Assembly (NCBI RefSeq): GCF_023573145.1
Contig: NZ_CP097636.1
Span: 3,658,001-3,722,000, forward strand
DNA from: Aquincola tertiaricarbonis
Lineage (GTDB): Bacteria; Pseudomonadota; Gammaproteobacteria; Burkholderiales; Burkholderiaceae_C
DNA length: 64,000 nucleotides
Direction of reading: 5' to 3'
Below are positions 1-8,659 of the stretch, in pieces (the stretch's first letter is position 1; each line of letters starts with the position of its first letter). The notes beneath the pieces are model-generated. The model did no database searches. It was not told the DNA's origin and was given only the letters and a program-made list of their open reading frames with translations. A program made the translations under genes and the position numbers.

Positions 1-341
1 TGGGTCAGGAGGCCGGCCAGCATGTCGGCGCGGCCGGCACGGTCCAGCGGGTCGGTCTCGGCCCCTACGCGCACCAGCAGCCAGGCGCTGACCAGCGGCA
101 GCCCCTGGCGCGGGGCCACCACCACGCTCAGCCCGTTGGGCAGGCGGCTTTCATGCAGTGGCGGCACGGTGACGGGCCGCGGCGCGCCGGCCGGTGGCGG
201 GCGGCTGAAGTCGTCGGCGTCGGTGGCGCTGCCCAGGCCGGCGGGGGCGCTGGCAGGGTTGGCGGGCTGGGCCTGCGCCGCCGAGGCGGCCAGCAGGGCC
301 AGGGCGGGCAAGGCGCCCGCAAGGTCGCGGCGGCGCATCAT
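1..341 (-). CDS. M16 family peptidase-like protein, inactive partner (partial)
   Basis: Only the first ~113 residues are in the window; the gene continues past the left edge. The start is an ATG at 341, overlapping the TGA of the upstream M16 gene by four bases (ATGA), which suggests translational coupling. The N-terminus is a basic, Ala/Leu-rich signal peptide ending near AAQAQ, so the product is probably periplasmic. The M16 beta-sheet start (SRLPNGLSVVV) is clear, but where an active enzyme has HxxEH this protein reads GRADMLAGLLT, without the zinc ligands. In two-gene M16 operons one subunit is catalytic and the other is a non-catalytic partner forming the chamber; this is inferred to be the partner. 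Confidence 0.85.
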   Translation of the reverse strand, partial: MMRRRDLAGALPALALLAASAAQAQPANPASAPAGLGSATDADDFSRPPPAGAPRPVTVPPLHESRLPNGLSVVVAPRQGLPLVSAWLLVRVGAETDPLDRAGRADMLAGLLT

Positions 342-1861
342 GGGCGGCTCCCGGTGGGGGTGGTGGCAGGCGGGGCGGCGGGTGGGGATGTGGCTGCGCT
401 GCTGGCAGGCGGCGCTGCGCTGGCGGGCTGACCGCCAGCTGCCGGGCCCGAGGCAGCGGCGTCGGGCGCGGCAGCTGCCTGCACATAGCTCAGCGTCACG
501 CGGTGCGCCTCCAGCACATGGCGGCGCAGCACACGCTGCACGTCGGCCGCGCGCACGGCCTGCAGCCGCTGCAGCTGCTGCTCAGCCTGGCGCGCATCGC
601 CGTACTGGATCACTGCCCAGCCGGCGGCGGCGGCACGGCCGTTGGGCGTCTGCCTTTCCATCAGCGCGGCGGTGAGCAGCTGGGTGCGCACCTTGTCGAA
701 TTCGGCCTGGCGGATGGGGCCGCGGGCCAGCGCCTCGATCTCGCGCATCAGCGCCTTCTCTAGCGCGGGCAGTTGCTGTTCGGCCGGCTGGCCACCCACC
801 GCAATCGCATAGGCCACCAGCATGCCGGCGTCGGCGTTCAGGTGGGTCTGGAAGCCCGCGGCCTGGGCCACGCGGTCGCGGTACACCAGCGCCTGGTTCA
901 TGCGCGACGACTCGCCACCGGCCAGCAGGGCCGACGCCACGTCCAGCGCGGCGGCGTCTTCGTCACGCGCGGCCGGGCCCTTCCAGATCAAGGCCACCGC
1001 GGGCAGCGGCACCCGCGGCGCCTGCAGCGTGGCGCGCAGGTCGGCCTGGCGCGGCGGCTCCTGCACCGTCACCCGCGGAATCGGCGTGGCCGGCCGGGGG
1101 ATGCGGCCGAAGTAGCGGTCCACCGCCGCGTCGAAGCGGGCGTCGTCCAGGTCGCCGGCCACGATCAGCACCGCGTTGTCGGGTCGGTAGTAGGTGCTGT
1201 GGAAGGCGCGCACGTCGTCCAGCGTGGCGGCGTTCAGGTCCTCGATGCTGCCCACCACCGGCCGGCGGTAGGGGTGGCGCTCGAAGGCGTAGCCCGGCAG
1301 CGCATTGAACAGGCGGCCGTAGGGGCTGGCCAGCACGCGCTGGCGCAGCTCTTCCTGCACCACGGCGCGCTCGCTGTCGAAGCTGGGCTGGTCCACCTCC
1401 AGGTTGGACATGCGCTCGGCCTCGGCCCACAGCAGCCGCTCTAGGTGGTTGGACGGCACCTCGCTTTGATAGGCGGTCGTGTCTTCGGCGGTGAAGGCGT
1501 TGTTCTGGCCGCCCACGTCCTCGGTCAGCCGGTCGAAGGTCTCGGACGGCATGTGCCGGGTGCGCTTGAACATCATGTGTTCGAACAGGTGCGCAAAGCC
1601 CGAGCGGCCGGCAGGATCGTCCTTGCCGCCGACCCGGTACCAGACCTGCACGCTGACGGTGGCGGTGCTGCGGTCGGGCAGTGCGATGACCTGCAGGCCA
1701 TTGGCCAGTGTGCGCTGGCGCAGGCCCAGCGGCGGCAGGCTGACGCTGCCGCGGGCAGGCGCCGTGGCTGCCTGTGTGGCCGACGCCAGCCAGGTCAGGC
1801 TGGCGGCCGCCGCCAAGCCTGCGATGGTCTGGCGGCGGGTGAGCGGAAGAAGATGCTTCAT
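338..1861 (-). CDS. M16 family zinc metallopeptidase, catalytic subunit
   Basis: About 507 residues, counting from the Met at 1861; an in-frame Met lies ten codons upstream, but 1861 puts the basic, hydrophobic signal peptide (MKHLLPLTRR, ending near ATQAA) at the N-terminus. The inverted zinc motif is intact: H91-L-F-E94-H95, with the third ligand in the VVQEE stretch around residue 170. A long Ala/Pro/Ser-rich tail follows residue 460. The product is probably a periplasmic processing or degrading peptidase working with the inactive subunit encoded directly downstream. Its substrate cannot be read from sequence. Confidence 0.9.
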   Translation of the reverse strand: MKHLLPLTRRQTIAGLAAAASLTWLASATQAATAPARGSVSLPPLGLRQRTLANGLQVIALPDRSTATVSVQVWYRVGGKDDPAGRSGFAHLFEHMMFKRTRHMPSETFDRLTEDVGGQNNAFTAEDTTAYQSEVPSNHLERLLWAEAERMSNLEVDQPSFDSERAVVQEELRQRVLASPYGRLFNALPGYAFERHPYRRPVVGSIEDLNAATLDDVRAFHSTYYRPDNAVLIVAGDLDDARFDAAVDRYFGRIPRPATPIPRVTVQEPPRQADLRATLQAPRVPLPAVALIWKGPAARDEDAAALDVASALLAGGESSRMNQALVYRDRVAQAAGFQTHLNADAGMLVAYAIAVGGQPAEQQLPALEKALMREIEALARGPIRQAEFDKVRTQLLTAALMERQTPNGRAAAAGWAVIQYGDARQAEQQLQRLQAVRAADVQRVLRRHVLEAHRVTLSYVQAAAAPDAAASGPAAGGQPASAAPPASSAATSPPAAPPATTPTGSRP

Positions 1862-1890
1862 GCGGGCCATGCTAGCTGGGGCACCCGGCA

Positions 1891-1961
1891 CCCCTGCGGG
1901 GCGCCACCCTCCGAGAGGGTCCGAGGCCGCTTGGGAGCGGCCCGGCGCTGGCCTCGGGGCC
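1891..1961. repeat. array of four small perfect hairpins
   Basis: Between the 3' end of the FMN reductase gene and the M16 start there are four back-to-back inverted repeats: CCCC-TGC-GGGG (1891-1901), ACCCTC-CGA-GAGGGT (1906-1920), GCCGCT-TGGG-AGCGGC (1926-1941) and GGCC-TCGG-GGCC (1950-1961). No T-run follows, so it is not a standard intrinsic terminator. It resembles GC-rich intergenic repeats of Burkholderiales and may act as an mRNA 3'-end stabiliser or factor-dependent terminator; that role is inferred. Confidence 0.6.
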
Positions 1962-1999
1962 GCACCCTTTGGCCGACCGTTAAGCCGTGTGACGACCCT

Positions 2000-2563
2000 T
2001 CAAGCCGCCTTGGCGTTGCGCTCGATCCACTGCGCGAAGGCGCCCATGAACTTCTCGAGGAAGGCCTGGGTGTCCGGCTTCTTGAGGCCGCCCTGCTCGT
2101 CGAACAGCTCGCCGGCACCGCCGATGTAGGCCTCGGGCTGCTGCAGCACCGGCACGTCCAGGAAGGTGAGCATCTGCCGCAGATGGTGGTTGGCGCCGAA
2201 GCCGCCGATGCCGCCCGGGGACAGCGTGACCACCGCACCCGGCTTGCCGGCCCAGGCGCTCTGGCCATAGGGACGTGAGCCGTGGTCGATCGCGTTCTTC
2301 AGCGCGCCCGGCACCGAGCGGTTGTATTCCGGCGTGACGAACAGCAGCGCGTCGGCGGCCTTGATCTGCTGCTTGAACTCGGTGACTACCGCCGGCGGGT
2401 TGGCCTCGTCGTCCTGGTTGTACAACGGCAGCGCGCCGATCTCGACGATCTTCAGCTGCAGGCCGGCGGGCGCCAGGCCGGCGAGGGCCAGCGCCAGCTT
2501 GCGGTTGAGCGACTCCTTGCGCAGGCTGCCGACGATGACGGCGACGTTGCGGTTCTGGGCCAT
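2000..2563 (-). CDS. NADPH-dependent FMN reductase family protein
   Basis: 187 residues with the flavodoxin-like fold of NADPH-dependent FMN reductases (ChrR/azoreductase-like). The phosphate-binding loop is GSLRKESLNRK (residues ~12-22); the second signature is PEYNRSVPG with a following KNAIDH helix, and a glycine-rich segment GGIGGFGANH lies near residue 120. Such cytoplasmic homodimers reduce FMN, quinones, azo compounds or chromate with NAD(P)H; the physiological acceptor is unknown here. A good AGGAG ribosome site precedes the ATG. It stands alone between prsR and the M16 pair. Confidence 0.88.
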   Translation of the reverse strand: MAQNRNVAVIVGSLRKESLNRKLALALAGLAPAGLQLKIVEIGALPLYNQDDEANPPAVVTEFKQQIKAADALLFVTPEYNRSVPGALKNAIDHGSRPYGQSAWAGKPGAVVTLSPGGIGGFGANHHLRQMLTFLDVPVLQQPEAYIGGAGELFDEQGGLKKPDTQAFLEKFMGAFAQWIERNAKAA

Positions 2564-2612
2564 GGGTACTCCTGGACGACAGTGTGGGGACTGCCGTTGT
2601 ACCGCAAGGCCC

Positions 2613-3986
2613 CTAGATTTTCTCGACGCGGATGTTCAGGCGGTTGATCAGGTCGTACAGCGTGGGCCGGCTCACGCCCAGCAGCTCCGACGCCTTCTGG
2701 ATGTTGCCGTTGGCCCGCGCCAGCGCGGCCAGGATGGTTTCGCGCTCGGCCGTCTCGCGGGCCACACGCAGGTCGAGCGAGGTGTCGCCCGCGTCCGAGG
2801 GCGGCGCCACGTCGGGCAGGCCCAGGTCTTCGCAGGTGATGCGGTCGCCCTCGGCCATGATGGTGGCGCGCTTGATCACGCTGACCAGCTCGCGCACGTT
2901 GCCCGGCCAGGCATGGGCCTCGATGGCGCGCAGCGCGTCTTCGGTGAAGCGCATGGTGCTGCGCTGCTCTTGCGAAAAGCGCTTGAGGAAGGCATGGGCC
3001 AGCAGCGCCGCATCGCCGGCGCGGCTGCGCAGCGGCGGGATGTTGACCACGATCTCGGCCAGGCGGTAGTACAGGTCCTCGCGGAAGCGTTGTTCGCCGA
3101 TCAGCGCCTTCAGGTCCTGGTGGGTGGCGCACACCACGCGCACGTCCACCGGGATGGAGCTGCGGGCGCCGATGCGCTCGATGGTGCGCTCCTGCAGAAA
3201 GCGCAGCAGCTTGGCCTGCAGCGAGTGCGGCAGGTCGCCGATCTCGTCGAACATCAGCGTGCCGCCATGGGCCGTTTCGATGCGGCCGGGCGTGGTCTTG
3301 ACGGCGCCGGTGAAGGCGCCCTTCTCGTAGCCGAAGAGTTCGCTTTCCAGCAGGTTCTCGGGGATGGCCGCGCAGTTGATGGCCACGAACTTGCCGCTGC
3401 GGCGCGAAGCCTGGTGCAGCGCCTGCGCCAGCACCTCCTTGCCGGTGCCGCTTTCGCCCAGCAGCATCACGCTGGCGTTGCTGGGCGCCACCTTCTCCAC
3501 CATGCGGCAGATCTTCAGCATCTCGGGGTCGCGGGTGGTCACGCCCTGCGTCAGCTCGGTGCCGCGCAGCTCGCGCAGGCGCTGGTTCTCGGACTGCAGC
3601 TCATGCAGGCGCAGCGCGCGCTCCACCGTCAGGTTGAGCAGCTCCACGTCGAAGGGCTTGGCCAGGAAGTCGTAGGCGCCCAGCTCCACCGCACGCAGCG
3701 CATTGGTGCGATCGTTCTGGCCGGTGAGCACGATGACCTTCACGCCGGGGTCCAGGTCCAGCAGCTTTTCCAGCAGCGCGAAGCCTTCGGACACCGAGTC
3801 CTTGTCGGGCGGCAGGCCCAGGTCCATGGTCACCACTGGCGGCGTGCAGCGGCGGAACTGCACCAGCGCGCTCTCGCGGTCGGCGGCCGTGACCGATTCG
3901 AACCGATCGAGCGACCACTTGATCTGCTTCTGCAGGGCCAGGTCGTCCTCGACGATCAGCAGCTGGGGCGACTTGGGGGTACTCAT
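2613..3986 (-). CDS. prsR: PEP-CTERM-box response regulator PrsR (sigma-54 activator)
   Basis: 457 residues with NtrC-type architecture: a receiver domain with acidic pocket E13/D14/D15, phospho-acceptor D55 and K110; an AAA+ domain with Walker A GESGTGKE (177-184) and the sigma-54 contact loop GAFTGA (223-228); and a C-terminal Fis-type HTH ending in [14 protein letters not shown]. The start overlaps the prsK stop by four bases, so the pair is co-translated. In exosortase (XrtA) bacteria this family is the response regulator of PEP-CTERM and exopolysaccharide genes; the assignment rests on the pairing with PrsK and the nearby XrtA-type transferase. Sigma-54 itself is encoded at 49868-51406. 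Confidence 0.93.
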   Translation of the reverse strand: MSTPKSPQLLIVEDDLALQKQIKWSLDRFESVTAADRESALVQFRRCTPPVVTMDLGLPPDKDSVSEGFALLEKLLDLDPGVKVIVLTGQNDRTNALRAVELGAYDFLAKPFDVELLNLTVERALRLHELQSENQRLRELRGTELTQGVTTRDPEMLKICRMVEKVAPSNASVMLLGESGTGKEVLAQALHQASRRSGKFVAINCAAIPENLLESELFGYEKGAFTGAVKTTPGRIETAHGGTLMFDEIGDLPHSLQAKLLRFLQERTIERIGARSSIPVDVRVVCATHQDLKALIGEQRFREDLYYRLAEIVVNIPPLRSRAGDAALLAHAFLKRFSQEQRSTMRFTEDALRAIEAHAWPGNVRELVSVIKRATIMAEGDRITCEDLGLPDVAPPSDAGDTSLDLRVARETAERETILAALARANGNIQKASELLGVSRPTLYDLINRLNIRVEKI

Positions 3987-6106
3987 GGGGCGCTCATCAG
4001 GTCGGCTTCGTGGGGCATCTTCGCATCATGCAGGGGCAGCAGGATGGTCATCGTGGTGCCGCGGCCCACCTCGCTGCGCACCTCGATGCGGCCCCCCAGC
4101 TCCTTCACGTACTGGTGGCTCTCATAGGCGCCGATGCCCATGCCCGCCGCCTTGGTGGTGCTGAACGGCTTGAACAGCCGGGTGTGGATGAACTCGGGGC
4201 TCATGCCCTGGCCGGTGTCGCTCACCACCACGCGGGCCATGTCGCCGGCGCGGTCCAGCGCGATGGCCACCTGGCCGTCGGGCGGCGTGGCGTCCAGCGC
4301 GTTCTGCACCACATGGCCCAGCACCCGGGCCAGCCGCTCTTCCTGCCCGCGCACCGACAGGCCCCGCTCGCTGTGCAGCTCCACGGTGCGGCCGCGGGCG
4401 GCGGCCATCTCGCGCGTTTGTTCGGCGATGGCGGCCAGGTCGACGCCGCACACCACGCCCAGCGGTTTGTCTCCTTCACGCAACTGTTCCATCAGCGCCT
4501 GCATCTTCTCGAGCGAGTTCTCGACCGTCAGCAGCATGTCCTGCTGGAACTCCGGGTTGTGCCGCAGGCGCTTGGCGTTCTGCATCATCAGCGACAACTG
4601 GGTGATGATGTTCTTCAGGTCGTGCACCACGAAGGCCGACATGCGGTGGAAGGCATCGAATTTCTGCGCCTCCAGCAATGCCTCGGTGGCGCGGGCCTGG
4701 GCCAGGAAACTGGCGGCCTGACGGCTGGCGGTTTTCAGCAGGTCGCGCACTTCCCAGGTGACGCTGGCGGCATGCGCCGGCCGCTTCAGCACCACAAAAC
4801 CCAGCAGTTCAGACGCACCGACGAACAGCGGAATCACCAGCCAGAAATTGGGGTGGCCGGTCAGCCAGGTGGGCACCACCAGGCCCTTGTAATGGCCGGG
4901 CCTGGCGCGGTATTCGTCCAGGTCGATGATCCAGCCGGTGCTGGTGAGAAAGCGGCACAGCTCGGAGCCGGTGGCTTCCGACGCATTCATCGGCGGCACA
5001 TTCCAGCGCGCGCTCAGCACGTAATCGGTTGCGCCGGTGGCCGCCGTCCACAAGGCGCCGCCAGGGCATTGCAGCATCTCGGCCAAACCCTGCACCGCCC
5101 GCGCGCCCATGTCCTGCGAGGCGGTATCACCCGACAGGCGCGCCGTGAAACGCAACCACTCGGCGCGGTAGTCGTAGCGGTAGGCGAAAAAGTTCTTGGC
5201 GATGAACACCCGCAGCCGTGCGCGTACACCGCCGGAAATCAGCAGCACCGCCAGCAGCAGCAGCGCGACGAACACCGTGGTGAGCTGCAGCGCCCGGCCC
5301 CAGTCGCCACTGAAATACTGGACGAAATACCCCACCGCCGCGACGAACAACAGGTAAGCGCCCACAAACATCAAGGTGGCCGTGTGGAACACCACCGCGC
5401 GCGACATTTGCGCGCTGGCCCGCCAATCGGCATGGCGGCGCGTGGCGATGAACAGCAGCGGCACCGCCACCGCATGCACCAGGCCGCGGGCGGCCAAACC
5501 GCCACCATCGAGCGCGCCAAACAGGAAAGCGAGCGAAAACAGATAGATATCGAAAACAAAAACGAAACCCAGGCCCAGACACAGCGGCTTGATGTTCCAG
5601 TGGAATTCACGCGGGGTGCGGCGGTAGAGCTGCTCCAGCAGCACGATGCCGAAGACAGGCAGCATCAGCCGGGCGAGGAACACGCCGCGCCCGCTGTCCA
5701 GCGCGTCGGCGGGGCGCAGCAGATCGGCCACGCCGGCCGCTGCCGCCAGGGCCAGGATCACCGCCCCGGCGATCTTCAGCGGTGAGCGGCCACGGTCGGC
5801 CGGCTGCAGCACCCGCAGCAGGTACAGGTAGACGCACGCGTAGCGGGCCGTGTCGAGCAGGCCGCTGATGCCGTCGGCCAGCGACGTCTGCGTGAGGTGG
5901 GCGACAAAGCCCCCCAGCGCCCAGGCCGCGGTGGCGGCCATCGCCAGCACGAAGAGGCGGTGCACGCCGGGGTGCTCCACGAACAGGCGGCCCGCGCTGC
6001 GCAGGCTGAGCGCGAACGCCGTGTACGCGAAGGCAGTGAATCCCCAACCGTAGACGGCGAAGTCGACCAAAGGCGTTGAGTCCGGAAGAAAAACACAAGG
6101 CCGCAC
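3983..6106 (-). CDS. prsK: XrtA/PEP-CTERM system histidine kinase PrsK
   Basis: About 707 residues. The N-terminal ~300 residues form a block of hydrophobic segments typical of PrsK, followed by a GAF-like region (~310-460), a dimerisation helix with phospho-acceptor H495 (VVHDLKN) and a HATPase_c domain with N box HVVQNALDA and G boxes DTGQGMS and MGIGAYES. It presumably phosphorylates PrsR, whose gene overlaps its 3' end. The start is uncertain: the open frame begins at a GTG (6106) without a clear ribosome site, and the first membrane segment begins only ~13 codons later, so a later non-ATG start is possible. Confidence 0.92.
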   Translation of the reverse strand: MRPCVFLPDSTPLVDFAVYGWGFTAFAYTAFALSLRSAGRLFVEHPGVHRLFVLAMAATAAWALGGFVAHLTQTSLADGISGLLDTARYACVYLYLLRVLQPADRGRSPLKIAGAVILALAAAAGVADLLRPADALDSGRGVFLARLMLPVFGIVLLEQLYRRTPREFHWNIKPLCLGLGFVFVFDIYLFSLAFLFGALDGGGLAARGLVHAVAVPLLFIATRRHADWRASAQMSRAVVFHTATLMFVGAYLLFVAAVGYFVQYFSGDWGRALQLTTVFVALLLLAVLLISGGVRARLRVFIAKNFFAYRYDYRAEWLRFTARLSGDTASQDMGARAVQGLAEMLQCPGGALWTAATGATDYVLSARWNVPPMNASEATGSELCRFLTSTGWIIDLDEYRARPGHYKGLVVPTWLTGHPNFWLVIPLFVGASELLGFVVLKRPAHAASVTWEVRDLLKTASRQAASFLAQARATEALLEAQKFDAFHRMSAFVVHDLKNIITQLSLMMQNAKRLRHNPEFQQDMLLTVENSLEKMQALMEQLREGDKPLGVVCGVDLAAIAEQTREMAAARGRTVELHSERGLSVRGQEERLARVLGHVVQNALDATPPDGQVAIALDRAGDMARVVVSDTGQGMSPEFIHTRLFKPFSTTKAAGMGIGAYESHQYVKELGGRIEVRSEVGRGTTMTILLPLHDAKMPHEADLMSAP

Positions 6107-6126
6107 AGAGGCGGCCCAGGCGGTGG

Positions 6127-6145
6127 CAAAAGCCGCGTGGCGGCT
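6127..6145 (-). terminator. intrinsic terminator after the sugar transferase gene
   Basis: Read on the minus strand, AGCCGC-CAC-GCGGCT (6145-6131) is followed by TTTT. It lies just after the stop of the transferase gene at 6153 and 21 bases before prsK, so the transferase probably forms its own transcript. The stem is short (6 bp) and the T-tract only four. Confidence 0.5.
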
Positions 6146-6152
6146 GCGGAGC

Positions 6153-7532
6153 TTAGCGCGCGCCCTTGCCGGTGAGCACCACGGCCACCGTTTCGAACAG
6201 GATCAGCAGATCGAGGAACAGGGTGTGGTTCTTCACGTAGTACAGGTCGTACTGCAGCTTTTCCTGGGAGTCTTCCACCGTGGCGCCGTAGTGGTAACGC
6301 ACCTGCGCCCAGCCGGTGACGCCCGGCTTGATGCTGTGGCGCACGGCGTAGTACGGAATTTCCTGCGTCAGCCGCTCGACGAAGAACGGACGTTCGGGGC
6401 GGGGGCCGACGATGCTCATCTCGCCCTTGAGCACGTTGAACAGCTGCGGCAGCTCGTCGATGCGCAGCTTGCGGATCACCCGGCCGACCGCGGTGATGCG
6501 GTCGTCGGCGGCAGTGGCCCAGCGCGGCTTGCCGTCCTTTTCGGCGTCGTTGCGCATGCTGCGGAATTTGACGACGTCGAAATTCTGCCCATTCAAACCC
6601 ACGCGCTGCTGCCGGTAAAACACCGGGCCCGGGCTTTCGATTTTGATCAGCAGCATGGTGACCAGCATCACCGGCGCTGAAACCACCACCAGCACGGCGG
6701 CCGACACGATATCGAACAGGCGCTTGACGGCGGTACGGAAGAATCCCTGATCGAAACCGTCGCCGAAAATCAACCAGCCAGCGTTGACGTAATCCAGCCG
6801 CAGCTTGCCCAGCGTTTTCTCGAAATGCGTGGAGATGTCGGAGACGCGGATGCCCTGGATCTTGCAATCCAGCAGGTCGCGCAAGGGCATGTTGCCACCG
6901 CGGCGTTCGGTCACGGCCACCACGATTTCACTGACGCCGGCATTCAGGGCCGTGGTTGCCAGAGATTGCCCGGTGAGGATGTGCGAGGCCGGCACGGCCA
7001 CCTGCTGCTCGTGCGGGGCCGGAAAATAACCCACCACCTCGGCCGAAGGATCGGAAGCCTTGAGGGTTTCGCCCACCAGCTTGGCCGCCGGGCCGGAACC
7101 CAGCACCAGGATGCGTGAGCGGGCACGCACATTCACGCTGGCATGCGCCGCGTAAACACGATGGATGAGCACTGCGGCCACTGCCGCCACCGCCGCGGTG
7201 GGCAGCAGGCGCGAATCGCCCATGTCGTGCGGCAGCACCGAGAAAATGGCGTAAGCCAGCGGCAGCGCAAACAACGCGGCCAGGCCCGCACGCGCCAGCG
7301 TTTCGGTGAACGACCGGTTGTGGCTTTGCTGGTAGAAACCAGAAGCGATGTTGATGACGAAGGTGCAGGTGGCCACGGAGAAACCGTGGGTGGCGGTCAT
7401 CGACAACAGGAAATCGGAGTGCTGGCGGCCCAGGGCGACGACGGCCATCACCGCCGAGACGATCAGGCCGTAATCGAACAGGACCTGAAGGATGAGACGC
7501 CGGTGAATATAGTGATTGAATAACCGAACCAC
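6153..7532 (-). CDS. XrtA/PEP-CTERM system-associated sugar transferase (TIGR03013-like)
   Basis: 459 residues, GTG start (MVRLFNHYIHRR). Several N-terminal membrane helices (to about residue 115) are followed by a Rossmann-like domain with VLGSGPAAK, a further membrane segment near 285, and a C-terminal bacterial sugar transferase domain with the conserved stretches SPGPVFYRQ, VVKFRSM, LRIDELPQL and SIVGPRPERP. Such enzymes move a sugar-1-phosphate from a nucleotide sugar to undecaprenyl phosphate and start exopolysaccharide repeat synthesis at the inner membrane. The N-terminus and the neighbouring prsK/prsR match the XrtA-linked family. No other polysaccharide genes are in the window. Confidence 0.9.
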   Translation of the reverse strand: MVRLFNHYIHRRLILQVLFDYGLIVSAVMAVVALGRQHSDFLLSMTATHGFSVATCTFVINIASGFYQQSHNRSFTETLARAGLAALFALPLAYAIFSVLPHDMGDSRLLPTAAVAAVAAVLIHRVYAAHASVNVRARSRILVLGSGPAAKLVGETLKASDPSAEVVGYFPAPHEQQVAVPASHILTGQSLATTALNAGVSEIVVAVTERRGGNMPLRDLLDCKIQGIRVSDISTHFEKTLGKLRLDYVNAGWLIFGDGFDQGFFRTAVKRLFDIVSAAVLVVVSAPVMLVTMLLIKIESPGPVFYRQQRVGLNGQNFDVVKFRSMRNDAEKDGKPRWATAADDRITAVGRVIRKLRIDELPQLFNVLKGEMSIVGPRPERPFFVERLTQEIPYYAVRHSIKPGVTGWAQVRYHYGATVEDSQEKLQYDLYYVKNHTLFLDLLILFETVAVVLTGKGAR

Positions 7533-7849
7533 GAGACCACCCCCACTACTTCAATTGACAGCCACCGAACCAGTGCGCTGGGCTGGGGTCAAAACCATCG
7601 GTGAGCTGTGTTTGTTTTCTAGACGCCGCGCTTGGCTGCATGCACAAGGGGCGTTGGCGCCGCCGCAGTCAGAGGCCGCGGCGCGATCGGTTGTAGCAGC
7701 ATGAAAGCACCGTAACCACCCCCCATTGGGGTGCCGATTTTGTGACGGTCGATGATGCGTGCGCCACCCCATGAACACAACGCCGCGCCGGGCCCGATCG
7801 AGCCCGGGCTGCGCAGTCCGACACGGAAGCGGCGCACCGATAAGCTTCG
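7533..7849. other. 317-bp divergent intergenic region, no gene seen
   Basis: It separates the minus-strand sugar transferase from the plus-strand gene at 7850, so it must hold two divergent promoters. I looked for a GG-N10-GC sigma-54 element reading toward the transferase, as expected if PrsR controls it, and found none convincing. No tRNA, repeat array or conserved small reading frame was recognised. Confidence 0.5.
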
Positions 7850-8575
7850 ATGATGGGCGTACACCACATCTCCAAGCATCAACTGCGCCGACTGCGCCAG
7901 ATGTGGCGTTCGGCCGGCTGGCCCTGCCAGGACTTGGTCGAGGCGGAGCTGCTGGCCGGCGGCCTGCTGGAGCGGGTGCGAGATGCCGAGGGACGCGAGA
8001 CCCTACGTGTAACAGACGCAGGTGTCAGCGCCATTGCAGCGTCGCTGCACGCCAACCGCGGCGCCCGCGACCCGCACGAAGCGCTGGTGGCCCAGGTGGC
8101 CACCGCGATGCAGCGCGCCGGCCGGCTGACCTGGCGGCGGCTGAGCCTGCGCGCCCGTGTCGAAGACTCCTGGGTGATGTCGCAGCCCGACGTGTTTTCC
8201 ATCCGCCAGACCACGGTGGAGGCGTATGCCGAGCCGGTGGTGCATGAGATCAAGGTGCGTCGGAGTGACCTGCTGAGCGACCTGCGCCAGCCGGCCAAGG
8301 GCGCCGCTTACCTGGCCACTGCCTGCCAGTGCTGGTATGTGCTGCGCGAGGGCATCGGGGAGCCTGAGGAAGTGCCGGCCGCCTTCGGCGTGATGATCGC
8401 CCGTGGCGCGGTGCTGGAAGTGGCGCGCCCGGCGCCGCACCGGCCGATGGTGGTGCCGTTTGCCACCTGGATGGCCCTGGCACGCAGCCACGCCGACACA
8501 CCCGCGGAAGGCGACGACCATGAGGCGCAGGCCTGGCTGGGCGGCGATGTGGCGAATGTGTCGAAACTGACATGA
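7850..8575 (+). CDS. conserved protein with PD-(D/E)xK-like nuclease core (MmcB-like?)
   Basis: 241 residues, no signal peptide. The N-terminal ~65 residues look like a winged-helix reader (ISKHQLRRLRQMW, then VTDAG). The central part has the order D114 - E133-I-K135 followed by RRSDLLSDLR and a hydrophobic strand CWYVLREG, the layout of PD-(D/E)xK nuclease folds and of MmcB/DUF1052-type DNA repair proteins. The start is one of two adjacent ATGs (7850 or 7853) with only a weak ribosome site. Function beyond a possible DNA-processing role is unknown, and the fold assignment is inferred from motif spacing only. Confidence 0.6.
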   Translation: MMGVHHISKHQLRRLRQMWRSAGWPCQDLVEAELLAGGLLERVRDAEGRETLRVTDAGVSAIAASLHANRGARDPHEALVAQVATAMQRAGRLTWRRLSLRARVEDSWVMSQPDVFSIRQTTVEAYAEPVVHEIKVRRSDLLSDLRQPAKGAAYLATACQCWYVLREGIGEPEEVPAAFGVMIARGAVLEVARPAPHRPMVVPFATWMALARSHADTPAEGDDHEAQAWLGGDVANVSKLT

Positions 8576-8659
8576 ACTGACGACAAGGCCGACACCGGCC
8601 CGGGCTGAAATGCGCAGCCATGCGGGCCACACAGGTCCGCCCACCGCCAGGAGCTCTTC

